DNA from: Phlebopus portentosus
Taxonomy: Eukaryota > Basidiomycota > Agaricomycetes > Boletales > Boletinellaceae
Assembly: GCA_037892935.1 (NCBI GenBank)
Contig: JAYXKI010000002.1
Coordinates: 124,001-188,000 of the forward strand
Direction of reading: 5' to 3'
Length of the DNA: 64,000 bases
The notes beneath the pieces are model-generated. The model did no database searches and had not been told where the DNA came from. It worked only from the letters and a program-made list of their open reading frames with translations. Below are positions 12,012-23,641 of the stretch, piece after piece. The position numbers and the translations under genes were made by a program. Numbering within the stretch: position 1 is the stretch's first letter; each line of letters opens with the position of its first letter.

Positions 12012-12411
12012 CTACTTTTCCTTTTCAAGAAATAGATGGTCGACGGCTGAAAACGAAGACGCAATAATGAACAAAGTGGTATTACATACACCGCCGCGTT
12101 GCATTTGCTTTATCACAGCTCACTAGATAGCGGTAGAAAATCACCAACGTCCTGGACTTTTACTAGACCCACTCGTGATATCCCGGATTTGGTTCGAAAT
12201 TTAGCTTAGATAGAAGGGTTTTTGTGTATTTAGTATTTACATGTCCTAGATACGATATCAATCATCGAGTTATTATATTATTATCTACTTATCTACTTCG
12301 AGACTTCGACACGTGTCACGTGGGTCCCAGACGCGTTCCTAATGAGCTCGCTAAACGAGCGTGGGCGTACAGCCATCTTCTTCTTCCCTTCCCACCACCA
12401 CCCAGCCAGCC
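12012..12411. other. Intergenic, RBR ligase promoter region
   Basis: About 400 nt, AT-rich at the left, holding the tandem CACGTG sites listed separately. No gene seen. Confidence 0.5.
12310..12322. promoter_or_regulatory. Tandem CACGTG sites
   Basis: Two CACGTG hexamers at 12310-12315 and 12317-12322, about 90 nt upstream of the RBR ligase ATG. CACGTG is the core bound by bHLH factors such as Cbf1 or Pho4 in fungi. Which factor acts here is not shown. Confidence 0.45.
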
Positions 12412-14495
12412 ATGTCAGACAGTGAAGACGCTTACTACAACTCGGATGATGCTGATGACTTCACCGACTTTGATGTAAGTGACTTCCTTGCTTGTTCGGT
12501 AATTACTGGGAACCGCACCAGCCTCCCTTTGTCCTGTTAGGTGGCACGGTCTCCATCGATGTTCTGACAGCATCTGTGCTCTAGGATGATGACGATGAAA
12601 TCGTCTTTAGCTCAGCCAAGGACAAAGGGAAGGAAGTAGATTTGTCCATCTCTTTCAAAAGTCTCAGCCCAGAAGAGCTCCGTGCAGAAATCGATCGGGA
12701 AATCGAAGGGATCACGTCTGTTCTTGGAGTTGACGTGTGTAATGCCTTTCATTCTGGGAGAGCCTTTCGGTTGATGCATCTGATTATGCGCAGAGAGACC
12801 TCGTCTTGATCTTTCTTATGCATTATCGATGGAACCGTGACAAGCTGATAGAGCGCTATTTTGAATCTCCTTCGCGGGTTCTTTTGGACGTTGGAGACTC
12901 TACCGGCAACGAAGAAACGACAGTCACAGAACGTGAGCTTACAATATCCGTCCTCCTTATGCATAAGCAAGAGAATCTCATGCGGTTGGCATAGCAGGCA
13001 TTAGCTCCGATCCTCCAAAGAAGCGACAGCGTCGCGCCGTCAGTCCGACTCTTCCGGATAGTGTTTGTGGTGTTTGCTTTGATGAAGTGCCTGATCCTTC
13101 CGAGATCCCTCCGATGAAGTGCAAGCATGCGTTTTGTCGGGATTGCTGGAGTGCGTACCTAGCGAGCTGTATCAAGTCTGAAGGTCAATGCTTGATACGG
13201 TGTATGGGCGACAAGTGCAAGAATAGCGTTTCGGAATCTTTCGTAAAGACCTTTGCCGAAGGAGAAGACTATGAGCGGTTTGTATATTGTCATTCTATTA
13301 TATGTGTGCAAACATTGAGTCGAATTTCTTAAGGTGGCGTGTTCTCGTATCGCAGTCATATGTCTCTTCTACAGCTTCGCTCAAGTATTGTCCCGCACCG
13401 TCCTGCACCGAAACCGTGCAGTGCCTGATGGACCCCTCAGACTTTCTCTTAACTGTGCCTACTGTTACTTGTTCTAGTGGGCATTCATTCTGCTTTGGGT
13501 GTCGACTGGACGAAGGCCACGCGCCTGTCATTTGCAAGATTGCAGAACAATGGCTGTCTTCGAAAGACTCTGGCACGACGGAATGGTTAACTGTTCGCTA
13601 GAACCATTTCGTTTGACTTACCTTGCGTGCTGACTACGTTACAGGCACATACACGTAAATGTCCAAAATGTACTAATAATATCGAGAAGTCCGGAGGTTG
13701 CAAGTAAGACCGTATCAATTGATTTTTGCCCCCTATTGTCAGCTCTCATTCTCCATACAGTCGCATGGTCTGCCGACAGTGTCGCTTTCAATTCTGCTGG
13801 GTTTGCCTACGCGACTGGAGCGCGCACGGGTACAACCAGAACGTATGCCACTCTTATAAAGAACCAGAGCCCACTGCCGAGATGGACAAAGCTAAGGCAT
13901 ATTTGGAACGATGGATGTTCTACTATGACAGATTCAACAACCACGAGGTCTCTGCGAAACTGGACCAAGAGGTTGCAGAGCGACTGGAAGCAAAGATGGA
14001 AAAGCTGCAGAAAAAATCAATTTTGTCATGGATTGAGGTACATCGCATACACCAGGTGTCTTTTATTTCGTGAAATTAATTGTTCTTCTTAAACTTTAGA
14101 CGCACTTCATGCGACATGCAGTTGACGAACTGACGAAATGCAGACGGTCGTTGAAATGGACATATGCAATGGCTCATTTTCTCAAGTCGGGAAACAAGAA
14201 AGAAATGTTTGAGGACATTCAAGCGTATGTGTTCACCTTAGATTGCATCGTTTTCCTTTCTGAATTTATTATTTATCAGGGATCTCGAGAAAGCTGTTGA
14301 AGAGCTTTCCCAGCTCGTTGATGAGCCCATTGAAGATATCTGCGCAGTTGGAGCGTCTACCACCTCGACAAAGGATTGCGACTTAAAATCATGGATAAGA
14401 CGGCTTATGTGAAGAAACGTCACGAACTGCTGCTTACCGATATTGGTAAAGGAATGGCTGATAATTACTGGGATTGGACTGCCTCTGTACGTTAA
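12412..14495 (+). CDS. Ariadne-type RBR E3 ubiquitin ligase
   Basis: Exons 12412-12474, 12585-12734, 12794-12932, 12995-13277, 13334-13592, 13645-13703, 13761-14037, 14100-14224 and 14280-14495. An acidic N-terminus is followed by RING1 (CGVCFDE ... CKHAFCRDCW), an in-between-RING region (SLKYCPAPSC ... CSSGHSFCFGC) and RING2 (CPKCTNNIEKSGGCNRMVC, which carries the catalytic Cys). The C-terminal Ariadne domain follows (FYYDRFNNH, AVDELTKCRRSLKWTYAM). Such ligases accept ubiquitin from an E2 onto RING2 before substrate transfer. The last exon needs one frame change between about 14330 and 14390: PIEDI is in one frame and the conserved IMDKTAYVKKRHELLL in another. The exon 4 acceptor is an ambiguous TAGCAG pair (12994 or 12997). 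Confidence 0.85.
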
Positions 14496-14817
14496 TACTA
14501 TTGTGTTTCTTTTCTTTCATTCAGAGGCATTGCATTGTTACTCAACTGGTATATTTGAAGAATGGCGAACCAGCTTATTTCATTCATAAATTGTTAGCGT
14601 AGTATCCTCCTGTTCTGCGCTCAATTAAACTCGTTCACTTGGGTATTATAATGCAATACATAATCTGCAAGGTACTCCGCATATTGTTATATAAATGGGG
14701 ATTAGTCACGAACTACTGTAAGCATGTGATGCAATCCAAATATGGCAAGTCTGACGAACCAATCAAGTCGTCTGCGTTTCTCTGTTCCGTTCTCCGAGAC
14801 TTCATCTTCACTCATTC
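14496..14817. other. Intergenic, complex I subunit promoter region
   Basis: AT-rich; no gene or clear promoter element recognised. Confidence 0.4.
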
Positions 14818-16414
14818 ATGTTCAGCCGCGCTGGCAGAGGTGCGTCGCTCAGAGAGAAACAAATGAGAAATACGTAATGAAACATTTGACTTCCTCAGCT
14901 GTCCCGCGGTCCCTCAGAGCAAAGGGCGGGCAGTCATTTGCGACTGTCGCAGATCCACCAGTTCGTCGATACGGTGGTCTGAAGGACCAGGACAGGATAT
15001 TCCAGAATGCATATTGTCGACACGATCATGGTCTGAAAGGTGCTCAGGTGCGTTTGGAGGTTCCATGATGCTGAACGACTGGAATCTGACGTTCGCACGT
15101 AGGCTCGCGGAGATTGGCACAGAACGAAGGACATCCTCCTCAAGGGTGACTCCTGGATTATTCAGACGATGAAGGACTCGGGTCTTCGAGGCCGTGGTGG
15201 TGCTGGTTTCCCTTCTGGCCTCAAGTGGAGTTTCATGAACAAGCCCGGTTGGGAGAAAGACCCACGTCCGCGTTACCTCGTCGTCAATGCTGATGAGGGA
15301 GAACCTGGTACTTGCAAAGACCGTGAAATCATGCGAGGCGATCCGCACAAGCTTGTGGAGGGATGTCTCGTTGCAGGGCGAGCGATGAATGCGACGGCGG
15401 CGTACATATACATTCGCGGAGAATTTTTTCAGGAGTCTTCGCACGTCCAGCAAGCTATAAACGAAGCTTACAAGGCTGGTCTCATCGGAAAGAATGCTTG
15501 TGGAAGCGGGTACAATTTCGACGTGTACCTCCATCGCGGTGCTGGAGCATATATTTGTGGAGAGGAAACGGCTTTAATTGAGAGTCTGGAGGGAAAACAG
15601 GGCAAGCCGCGACTCAAGCCGCCATTCCCGGCAGATGTAGGCCTCTTCGGCTGTCCGTCGACCGTCGCCAACGTCGAGACTGTAGCTGTCGCTCCTACAA
15701 TCTGCAGACGAGGTTCTAGCTGGTTTTCGAGTTTCGGCCGTGAGCGTAATCAAGGGACGAAGCTGTTTTGTATCTCGGGCCATGTCAACAATCCCTGCGT
15801 CGTTGAGGAAGAGATGAGCATCCCGCTCAAGGAACTTGTCGAGCGCCATTGTGGGGTGTCAGAGGTGGCTGGGATAACCTTCTAGGTATCATCCTGGAGG
15901 AAGTTCTGTCCCAGTTTTGCCGAAGGACAAATGCGCTGAGGTGCTCATGGATTACGACTCTCTCAAAGACGCTCAATCCGGTCTCGGCACTGGGGCAGTC
16001 ATCGTCATGGACAAATCAACTGATATCGTGAAAGCCATCGCGCGCTTCTCGCGCTTCTACAAACACGAGTCCTGCGGTCAATGCACTCCATGCCGAGAGG
16101 GTACGACGTGGATGATGAAGATCATGGATCGGTTCGTTGAAGGACGCGGACATCGTCGGGAAATCGACATGCTGCTCGAGTTGACAAAACAGGTTGAAGG
16201 GCATACCATTTGCGCATTGGGTGATGCTGCTGCTTGGCCCATCCAGGGGTTGATGCGTCATTTCCGTCCGGAGGTCGAGAAACGAATTGACGAGTACCGT
16301 GCAAAACACGGTACTGTACTGTTTGGTGGCCGATTGAGGAGCGAGACTGATGATCCCACGCTGGCGTTGCCCGACAATTTGGGCGCGAACCTCGTCGAAG
16401 AGCCGCGGGTGTAA
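14818..16414 (+). CDS. Complex I 51-kDa subunit (NDUFV1/NUO51)
   Basis: Exons 14818-14839, 14899-15047 and 15103-16414. A 5' presequence rich in R and A directs it to mitochondria; the mature part begins near FATVADPP. It binds NADH and FMN at [13 protein letters not shown] and [14 protein letters not shown], and holds a 4Fe-4S cluster at [11 protein letters not shown] with a later Cys in [10 protein letters not shown]. It is the NADH-oxidising subunit of respiratory complex I. Two single-base gaps interrupt the frame: at a G4 run (15853-15856) and at CC (15893-15894), 40 bp apart. Between them the conserved [13 protein letters not shown] sits in another frame. With both bases counted the length is 494 aa, normal for the family, so I read the gaps as sequence errors. 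Confidence 0.93.
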
Positions 16415-16858
16415 ATACCGTAGAAAATTACACAATATCAGCTTTTATTGCCAAGTATACACGAGTGCTGAGCTTGTGAGTGTAAGAGAATCGGGCATCG
16501 CTTCGCACCCTTTGGTTTGTTTAATCCTTTCATTGTAGTCCAACATGTTTCAAGCAAGTTGCCTATCGTTTTATCCAGATCCTACAGCTCATAGTCAAGC
16601 AGAAAGTTGTTTTAATTTGCGTATGTTTTGCAGGTATCAAGGTTCTTTTGCATTTATGTGTCCCTCCTCCTCCTGGTCAAGTTCGCGCCGAGTCATTTGG
16701 TAGTAGCATCGATATTGCCTTCCAAGGCACATGGCTTCCCTTTAATCTATACTTGGTCTTGGTCTCGATTCCTCGCAAGTTACACGCATTATTACATAAT
16801 CAATACCCAATCTGTTTTCATAAGCCTGTAAATCCCAATTATACTACTTTCATCCACC
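16415..16858. other. Intergenic, upstream of PFS2
   Basis: Pyrimidine-rich stretches precede the PFS2 start (CCACCATGG context). No gene supported. Confidence 0.45.
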
Positions 16859-18941
16859 ATGGACGCGCTGCCCGTCCTCCTTCCACCTTCTGCACTTCCA
16901 CGAACATCATTGAACGAGTGGAAACCGACAAAGTATGCGGCTCCTCCTCAGCCTCCACCAGCAGATGAGCAGCGGAACGAGATCGCACTTGCAGCGGCAA
17001 GGCAGCTATTGGACGGGAAGGCGTTGAAGAAGACGCGTCCTCGGCGGACTGTTGATTATGGCGGTGCTATGGGTCGGTGGATACTGGTATGTTGCGCGTT
17101 GTTTAACGATATGCTTCTGAATCTGACTGCGCGGGTGATATAGAATAGACGATGTCGGCCGGATCCACGATATACCCCGTACATCAGACCTGCCCCGCCA
17201 TTCATAATTGATGTGTGTATTCTCTGTTCGGTCTCCTGAAGATTTGTTCTGAGATGCACGTCCTTGAGCTCTTGCCGCCAGCTGCTTACCCGAACAATCC
17301 TTCTACCTCACTGACGACAACATTTATCCACACCTCAACGAACAAAATCCGATGTCCGGTCAATTGCGTGTCCTGGACACCCGAAGGAAGACGCGTGCTC
17401 ACTGGAAGCACATCAGGAGAATTCACGCTCTGGAACGGATTAACGTTCAATTTTGAGACAATTCTCCAAGCGCATGATAGTGCCGTCCGCGCTCTATCCT
17501 TTTCTCGCGCAGGTGCATACCTCGTAAGTGCAGACCAAACCGGAGTCATCAAGTATTTCCAACCGAACATGAACAACTTGACGGCATGGCAAGGACATCG
17601 CGAGGCTGTACGAGATATAAGTTTCTCACCGGATGATGCGCGATTTGTGACAGCTAGTGATGATTCCACCGTGCGGATATGGAATTTCGAAGAACAAAAA
17701 GAAGAGCGAGTGTTGTCGGGTAAGAATGCGGTATTGATGTTCTGCGATTTTACTTATTCATTATATAGGACATGGGTGGGATGTGCGATGCGTACAGTGG
17801 CACCCGACGAAGGGTTTGCTGGTTTCTGGCGGCAAAGACAACCTGGTGAAGTTCTGGGATCCGCGTACAGGAACATGTCTTTCTACACTGTGAATCTTAA
17901 TATTCTCGTCAAGTTTCATTCTACTTTTCTGACATCCAGGATGCCAGACACCAACATAAGAACACAATCCAAGCTTTAGCCTGGTCTCCTAATGGAGATG
18001 TGGTTGCGACAGGCTCCAGGGACCAAACGATCCGTTTGTTTGATATTCGAGCGATGAAAGAGTCTCGCGTCCTCAAAGGTCACAAGAAGGAAGTTTGCTG
18101 TATGTCCCTCGCATTGTTGTGAAAATTTCCATTGATGGTTGACATTTTTCTTGCAGCTCTAGCGTGGCATCCTATTCATCCCCTCCTTGTATCTGGCGGG
18201 TCAGACGGCTCGATCCTGTACTGGGACATTAACGCGACCGATTCATACATCTCAGCTTATTCTGATTCGCAGCCGTATCCTTCCACCACAAAGACTTCTG
18301 CCCAATCTCAAGTCCCAGATGGTCCGCGTGCGACACTTTCGCAAGCGCATGACAGCAACGTCTGGGCTCTGGCGTTCCATCCGCTGGGTCATATTCTCGT
18401 CAGTGCTTCAAACGATCACACAACTCGGTTTTGGGCGCGTTCACGACCTGGAGACGTCGGTTCGACTTTCACCGGGGGTGGTCTTCGACCCCCGGAGGGC
18501 GCCGAGGAAGAGGAAGATGCAGAGGAGGAAGGAGACAGTATGGCTGTCCCTGGGCTGGGAGGCGCATGGTGGGGCAAGGAGGAAGAAATTTTGCCGGGGC
18601 TGTCCGCGGCAGCGGCCATGGCGGCGACAAGTGGCAGCGGTTCAGGAGCAGGTATGGATGAAAGGATACCTGGCATACCTGGTCTGGGACGCGCTACCAC
18701 CATGTCTACAGCAATGCGGCAAGAGGAGAGTCGTGCAACGTCTGCCCAGGGGTCAAGCCAGGATGACGGTCCGTACGGCAATCATACTGGAGAGTGGGCA
18801 GGCAACGCGAGTAATAGCCAGGGCGGACAGGGATATGGCGGGTACCGTGATCGTCCGTATGGAAACAGAAGCGGTAGTGGTGTTGCTGGAGGGAGAGGAA
18901 ATAATCGTTGGGGCCCAAGACGAGGAGGGGGTCGTTACTGA
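16859..18941 (+). CDS. PFS2: Cleavage/polyadenylation factor PFS2 (WDR33), 601 aa
   Basis: Exons 16859-17086, 17144-17212, 17269-17719, 17769-17889, 17948-18099 and 18157-18941, total 1806 nt. After a conserved entry segment ([16 protein letters not shown]) come about seven WD40 repeats, seen as [73 protein letters not shown] and [11 protein letters not shown]. The C-terminus is acidic, then glycine/asparagine/arginine-rich and ends in RGGGRY. Pfs2 scaffolds the polyadenylation factor and in the animal homologue contacts the poly(A) signal. The CCACCATGG context supports the start. All exon phases agree. Confidence 0.93.
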
Positions 18942-19535
18942 TGCATTATCTTCGCAGCTCTTTCTTGCTCTAGTTGCTCCGTCTGGCATATTTTGCGTTG
19001 TCAGTATAATCTATTCTTTCAATAAGTACTGTATGCGACCACATGGGATTCTCAAAATTGTGTTCTGCAAGAGAAGAGACAGCCCTTGCTGTACTTGCTG
19101 TACTACATAATCCAACAAGCCCTTCGAAATGCTCAGATCGGAAGTAGACATGTCAGTCCCATCCTTTTGATTTCCATGGCTTTTAGAGTCAAGTCAAGAC
19201 CAGATAAATCCCAGAGTGGTATTGTCAGGGACAGAATCATCGTATATCATGTATCATATACACATAAAGGGAAAATGAGTAAGCCCTCCTGATAGTGCGA
19301 TCCTGAGCTGATGAGCTCAGGCGCACAAAGTTATTCCCTTGCGAAATGCTTCCCGGAGCCTTGTTGCAACAGAGAGATGCGGTTGCTCGTGGATGCTTTA
19401 CAATGAAAATTTGGCTCATGGGGGACTTCCAGGTCTAATACTATGCCTATTCCATCAATTTGCAACAAGAAGTCTGAAAGATAATTTAATCTGCAATTTT
19501 TTTTTACAAAGAGTGAGGTGAACGGGTATCAAGAG
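18942..19535. other. Convergent intergenic region PFS2/PRO1
   Basis: Both flanking genes end here. No gene supported. Confidence 0.5.
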
Positions 19536-21497
19536 CTATGAGTCCGAAGGGGGTACTCTAATAGTGATGTTCTCCACGACGTACTCCGAGTCTGCGTACC
19601 CCAGAACGTGCGGAATATTGGAGCTATGGGATCCAATAGGCGTCAGTAATGTCAACTATCACTACATCTCAGCGATGGGTCTACCAACCTCTTCATCCCT
19701 TTCACCCGCCTGATTTGAGCAGAATTGTAATTCGCAAGCCCTCGTCCGACTTCGATGACATCCCATCCATCGTCCGCGTCTTCCTCTTCCTTGTCATGAT
19801 ACTCATGGTGATGTTCTTCATCGCCCACATGCGGATGTGCCGTCGACGCAGAAGGGGAGCTATCTACCGAAATCGAAATCGGGCGGGAAAACTGGTCGAG
19901 AGACGTGATGGACGAGCTCATCGACGCAACCGGCTGAAGTACAGGCGTACTCGGTTCCGTAATGAGCGGAGAGCCGTGCGCGTACGAAGCCAGAGTCGCT
20001 TTCGCCGTGGCCGTAGTCACGTCTTTTTCTTCCACGGGCGGGGCCTCCGGTTTCCGCTTCCGCACGACTATGCGAACAGCTTGGCCTGAGGCAAAGCTGC
20101 CTTTGATACCGAGCACTCCAGCGGGGAGGAGTCGGCCTCCGGAGTCGCGTCGAGATAATACGAGATGTGCACCCGCATCGATGACGACGCTGCCTGCTGG
20201 CGTTAACGTATGCGCCGTCCACGATTTGAGGTCTCGTAACGGCGTCTCTGCTGGAAAAAATATCGTGTGCGGAGGGCGTACTGGAGATCTTTGGGGAGAC
20301 GGTGTACAATCCCTATCATCCTGTTTTTTTGGTGTCGTCTGTTCTGGTGAGGGACTTGAGCGTCCAGAAAGAGGTTCTCGGGGAGTGGATGGTGCGGAGG
20401 AGTAAGAGGAAGAGGAAGGAGAAACGCGAGATGTCTTGTTGTATTCTATGATTTCGAATATTCGTTCTGGATGAGTGCTGGAGGTTATGACCGTAGTTAC
20501 TCCAGCTGCGGTGGCGATTTCGGCCGCTATTAACTTTGTTTCCATCCCGCCTGTTCCGAGCTTTGATCCCAAAGTCTTCGTGCTGACTGTAAGTCAAGAT
20601 TAGAAATGCTATTATTCGAGGAACATCAATCACCTGCACCTTGAGAGCGAATTGCTTGTATTGAATGGACAACGTCAATCGGTTTCGCGGTCGGGTCTTT
20701 TCGAGGATTAGTCGTGTACAGACCGTCTACATCGGTCAACAAGAAAAGATAGTCGGCATGGATCATAGACGAAGTGATCGCCGACAAAGTGTCGTTGTCG
20801 CCGAATTTTATTTCCTAGAATAGATTTCTCTGCATGTTCATGCTATTTCGATGATCGAGGAAAGACGTACGCTGACGGAGATCGTATCATTCTCATTGAC
20901 TATAGGCACGATACCCATGGAAAGCAACTCTGTGAGTGTATTGACGGCATTCAGGTACCGTGTCCTCTGATCATGCACAATGAAATGAGATTGGGAGCTT
21001 GTTTTGCAAAGCCAATGCACATGCCACGAACATCCGCAATATCACCCCGAGTAAGCAAGATCTGAGCTATGGGTTGACCGAGCTGTCCAAAAAGGTTGTC
21101 CCACAGTGCAATCAGTCTTCCTTGACCAATTGCTGCTAAAGCCTGAATTCCATTAAATATATATACAATATTAGGATATTGCGATGAAGACGCACCTGGA
21201 CTCCGGCAAGATTCTTCGGTCTACTTCCCAGGTTCATAGTTTTCAAACCCACTCCTATGGCACCCGAGCTGACTAGCACAACCTTGTGGCCTTCTGCTTT
21301 AAGATGCAAAACCGTCTCGACTATGGCAGATAATCGTGAAAGCAAGGGCTGGTGGGTCGTCTCGTGAACGATGGACGAGGTTCCTATACCGTATGCGTCT
21401 TGCTTGGATTTCTGATCGACACAATAGTAACGTGCTACAGCTTACCTAGCTTTATCACAATTGTGCATGGAAGTCCACCGTGCTTATAGCGAGCCAT
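19536..21497 (-). CDS. PRO1: Glutamate 5-kinase (535 aa)
   Basis: Minus-strand exons: 21497-21446, 21383-21196, 21142-21032, 20966-20871, 20814-20640, 20586-19689 and 19623-19536, total 1608 nt. Catalyses ATP-dependent phosphorylation of glutamate, the first step of proline synthesis. Kinase motifs in order: [56 protein letters not shown] and [13 protein letters not shown]-terminal PUA domain follows ([32 protein letters not shown]). Compared with the family there is an unusually long S/T/P-rich insert before the PUA domain and a second acidic, His-rich insert inside it. The last intron (donor AG|GTTGGT) restores the conserved C-terminal segment. Confidence 0.92.
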
Positions 21498-22073
21498 GTT
21501 GGATGATGATCTGTGTTGAGTGCGGGTCAGGACCCGACGCGTCCTGCCAGTGAGCTTTGACTCGGACATGTTCTCACGATCGCGATTCTATTATATATTT
21601 TCGATACGTTTATATTTCTTTCCTCAACATCATCTCGGCAAAGTTATGCATGTACGGACAGCCAACGGCCCACCGCAGCTCGCTTAGAGTCGTCAATAAT
21701 TCCAGACTGGCAAGAATGATCTACCAAACGATGTTTACATCAATGAACGCGCTGATTGCGGAGAGTATCTGTGTGCGGCATTAATTCGCATGAAATAGGA
21801 CTCCAAGCGAAGTCGTTCAGAGCCCCTCTGATCAATGCGACTGTCAAGGAAATTATCCGTTCTCTTTTCTCGGTTCTCGTGTGTATTGAGAAATTTCCTT
21901 ATGAGGAAGGTCTCAAGTATAAACGCCCGTGTCGCGTCCTCCTTTCTTTTATCCTTTCACCATTTCCTTTCACTACCCATATTTCTAGCCATTTTTATTC
22001 CTAGGTACCCGCTCTGATCATCGTCTCGACACTCGAATTGATCCTGTTGTACTTCCTACGCCGGAGCTTTACC
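21498..22073. other. Divergent promoter region PRO1/endonuclease III
   Basis: Shared upstream region with a pyrimidine-rich block at about 21940-22000 before the endonuclease gene. No gene supported. Confidence 0.5.
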
Positions 22074-23462
22074 ATGGCTATCAAGCGAAACGCGTCTGAG
22101 ACGCGTCTCGTCGCGCGTCCAAGCCGTTATAGCACCTCCGTCACCCTCTATGAGGCAACAGATAACAAAACCAGTGTCAAATCTCATGATGAAGATCCTC
22201 CAAGGCGGTCAAAACGCGTCAAGAGGACCATACAGACTTTCGAGGAAACACAAGAAACCACGGAGTCCTCATCCCTCTCCTCCAGTACTGAGAGCGAAGT
22301 AACTCAGACACCGACGAAGAGCAGAGCAAAGAAAGCCGTGCTAGAACGCAGCTCATCTTCAAAGAAGAATAAGCCGTTACGAATGGTGCTCGACAAGCCT
22401 CACCCCGCGCCTCCAAGATGGAAGGAAGCCTACGACGCAATAAGGGAGATGCGAAAGAAGTACATCGCTCCTGTGGATACTATGGGATGTGACAAGGCGC
22501 AACATAACGAGATGGATCCCAAGGTGAATTTATTGTTTGCTTTTTCCACCCCGCTCAACTGTACCTTCGCGTCTGACAGGCTCAGAGATTGTCAACTCTC
22601 GTCTCACTCATGCTGTCTTCACAAACGAAAGACGAAGTGACGGACGCGGCTGTTAAGAAGCTCCGCGGAGCTCTTGGTGGGACTTATACCGTAGAAGGTC
22701 TCATTCAAGCGGACGACGAAACCATTTCCGAAGCGATTTCAAAAGTTGGATTCTGGAGACGAAAAACTCAGTACGCGTCATACCCCTTCCTATTTGCTAG
22801 GGTCTGACAATCTAATTGACTACAGGTATATCAAGCAAGCTGCAGTACGACTACGCGACGATTTCGACTCGGACGTTCCCAAAACCGTGGATGAATTATG
22901 TTCTCTTCCTGGAGTCGGACCAAAGATGGCCTTCCTGTGCCTTCAAAGAGCCTGGAACATGTAGGCTCCAAAAGCTTCTCAAGAATCTCCTACATGTATT
23001 CTTACATGCTCTAGCAATGACGGCATTGGAGTCGACGTACATGTCCACCGAATCACCAATCGTCTTCGCTGGCACAAACCTCCAACCAAGACTCCCGAAG
23101 AGACGAGGTTAGTGATGATGTTACTTTTTCCTGCAAACGTACCGAATTCGACGCTCCTCCCCGTGACAGGCTTAACCTGCAGTCATGGTTACCAAAGGAG
23201 CTCCATCCCGAGATAAACCATCTGCTTGTCGGGTTCGGTCAGGTAGGAGTTTCTATCCGCTCTCGTTCGGCACAAATAGTTTGTTCACTCTGAAATCTCC
23301 CAGACTATCTGCCTCCCCGTGGGTCCGCGATGCGACGAATGTACTCTGAGCACATCTGGCCTGTGTCCGAGTGCGCAGAACGTCAAGAACTCCAAGTCCC
23401 GCAAACTCCTTCAGGTACGAAAGGAAATCATCGTTGAAGAGGTCGAATCTGCTGCAGTATAG
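22074..23462 (+). CDS. NTG1: Endonuclease III homologue (366 aa)
   Basis: Exons 22074-22523, 22580-22770, 22826-22960, 23015-23107, 23170-23242 and 23304-23462, total 1101 nt. It is a bifunctional DNA glycosylase/AP lyase for oxidised pyrimidines in base excision repair. Visible: the helix-hairpin-helix with catalytic Lys and Asp ([12 protein letters not shown] ... [13 protein letters not shown]), [10 protein letters not shown] at the family entry, and a C-terminal iron-sulphur motif C-x6-C-x2-C-x7-C, slightly wider than the usual last spacing of five. The first 90 residues are basic and S/T-rich with KRAK-like clusters, fitting nuclear and possibly mitochondrial import. Confidence 0.92.
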
Positions 23463-23641
23463 CTCGTTATATCTCGCCAAACAATCTACATCCCTCACGT
23501 TCGCATTGCTTTTGATATTATCTTGCTTCTTGCTTTCTTTACATGGATACGTTGATGACCTAATCTAGCCAGCTTGGCTGGCTCGCATTTGTATATAGAC
23601 GGATCTGCAATTCTATTAGTGTAGCAAATAACTCTAGCTTC

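Noticed and set aside
15853..15894. Complex I 51-kDa gene as a pseudogene
   Set aside because: Two one-base gaps 40 bp apart leave all conserved motifs intact and the corrected length is normal; an essential gene with sequence errors is simpler.
18187..19110. 307-codon plus-strand frame
   Set aside because: Shadow of the PFS2 last exon; the WD40 frame is the real one.
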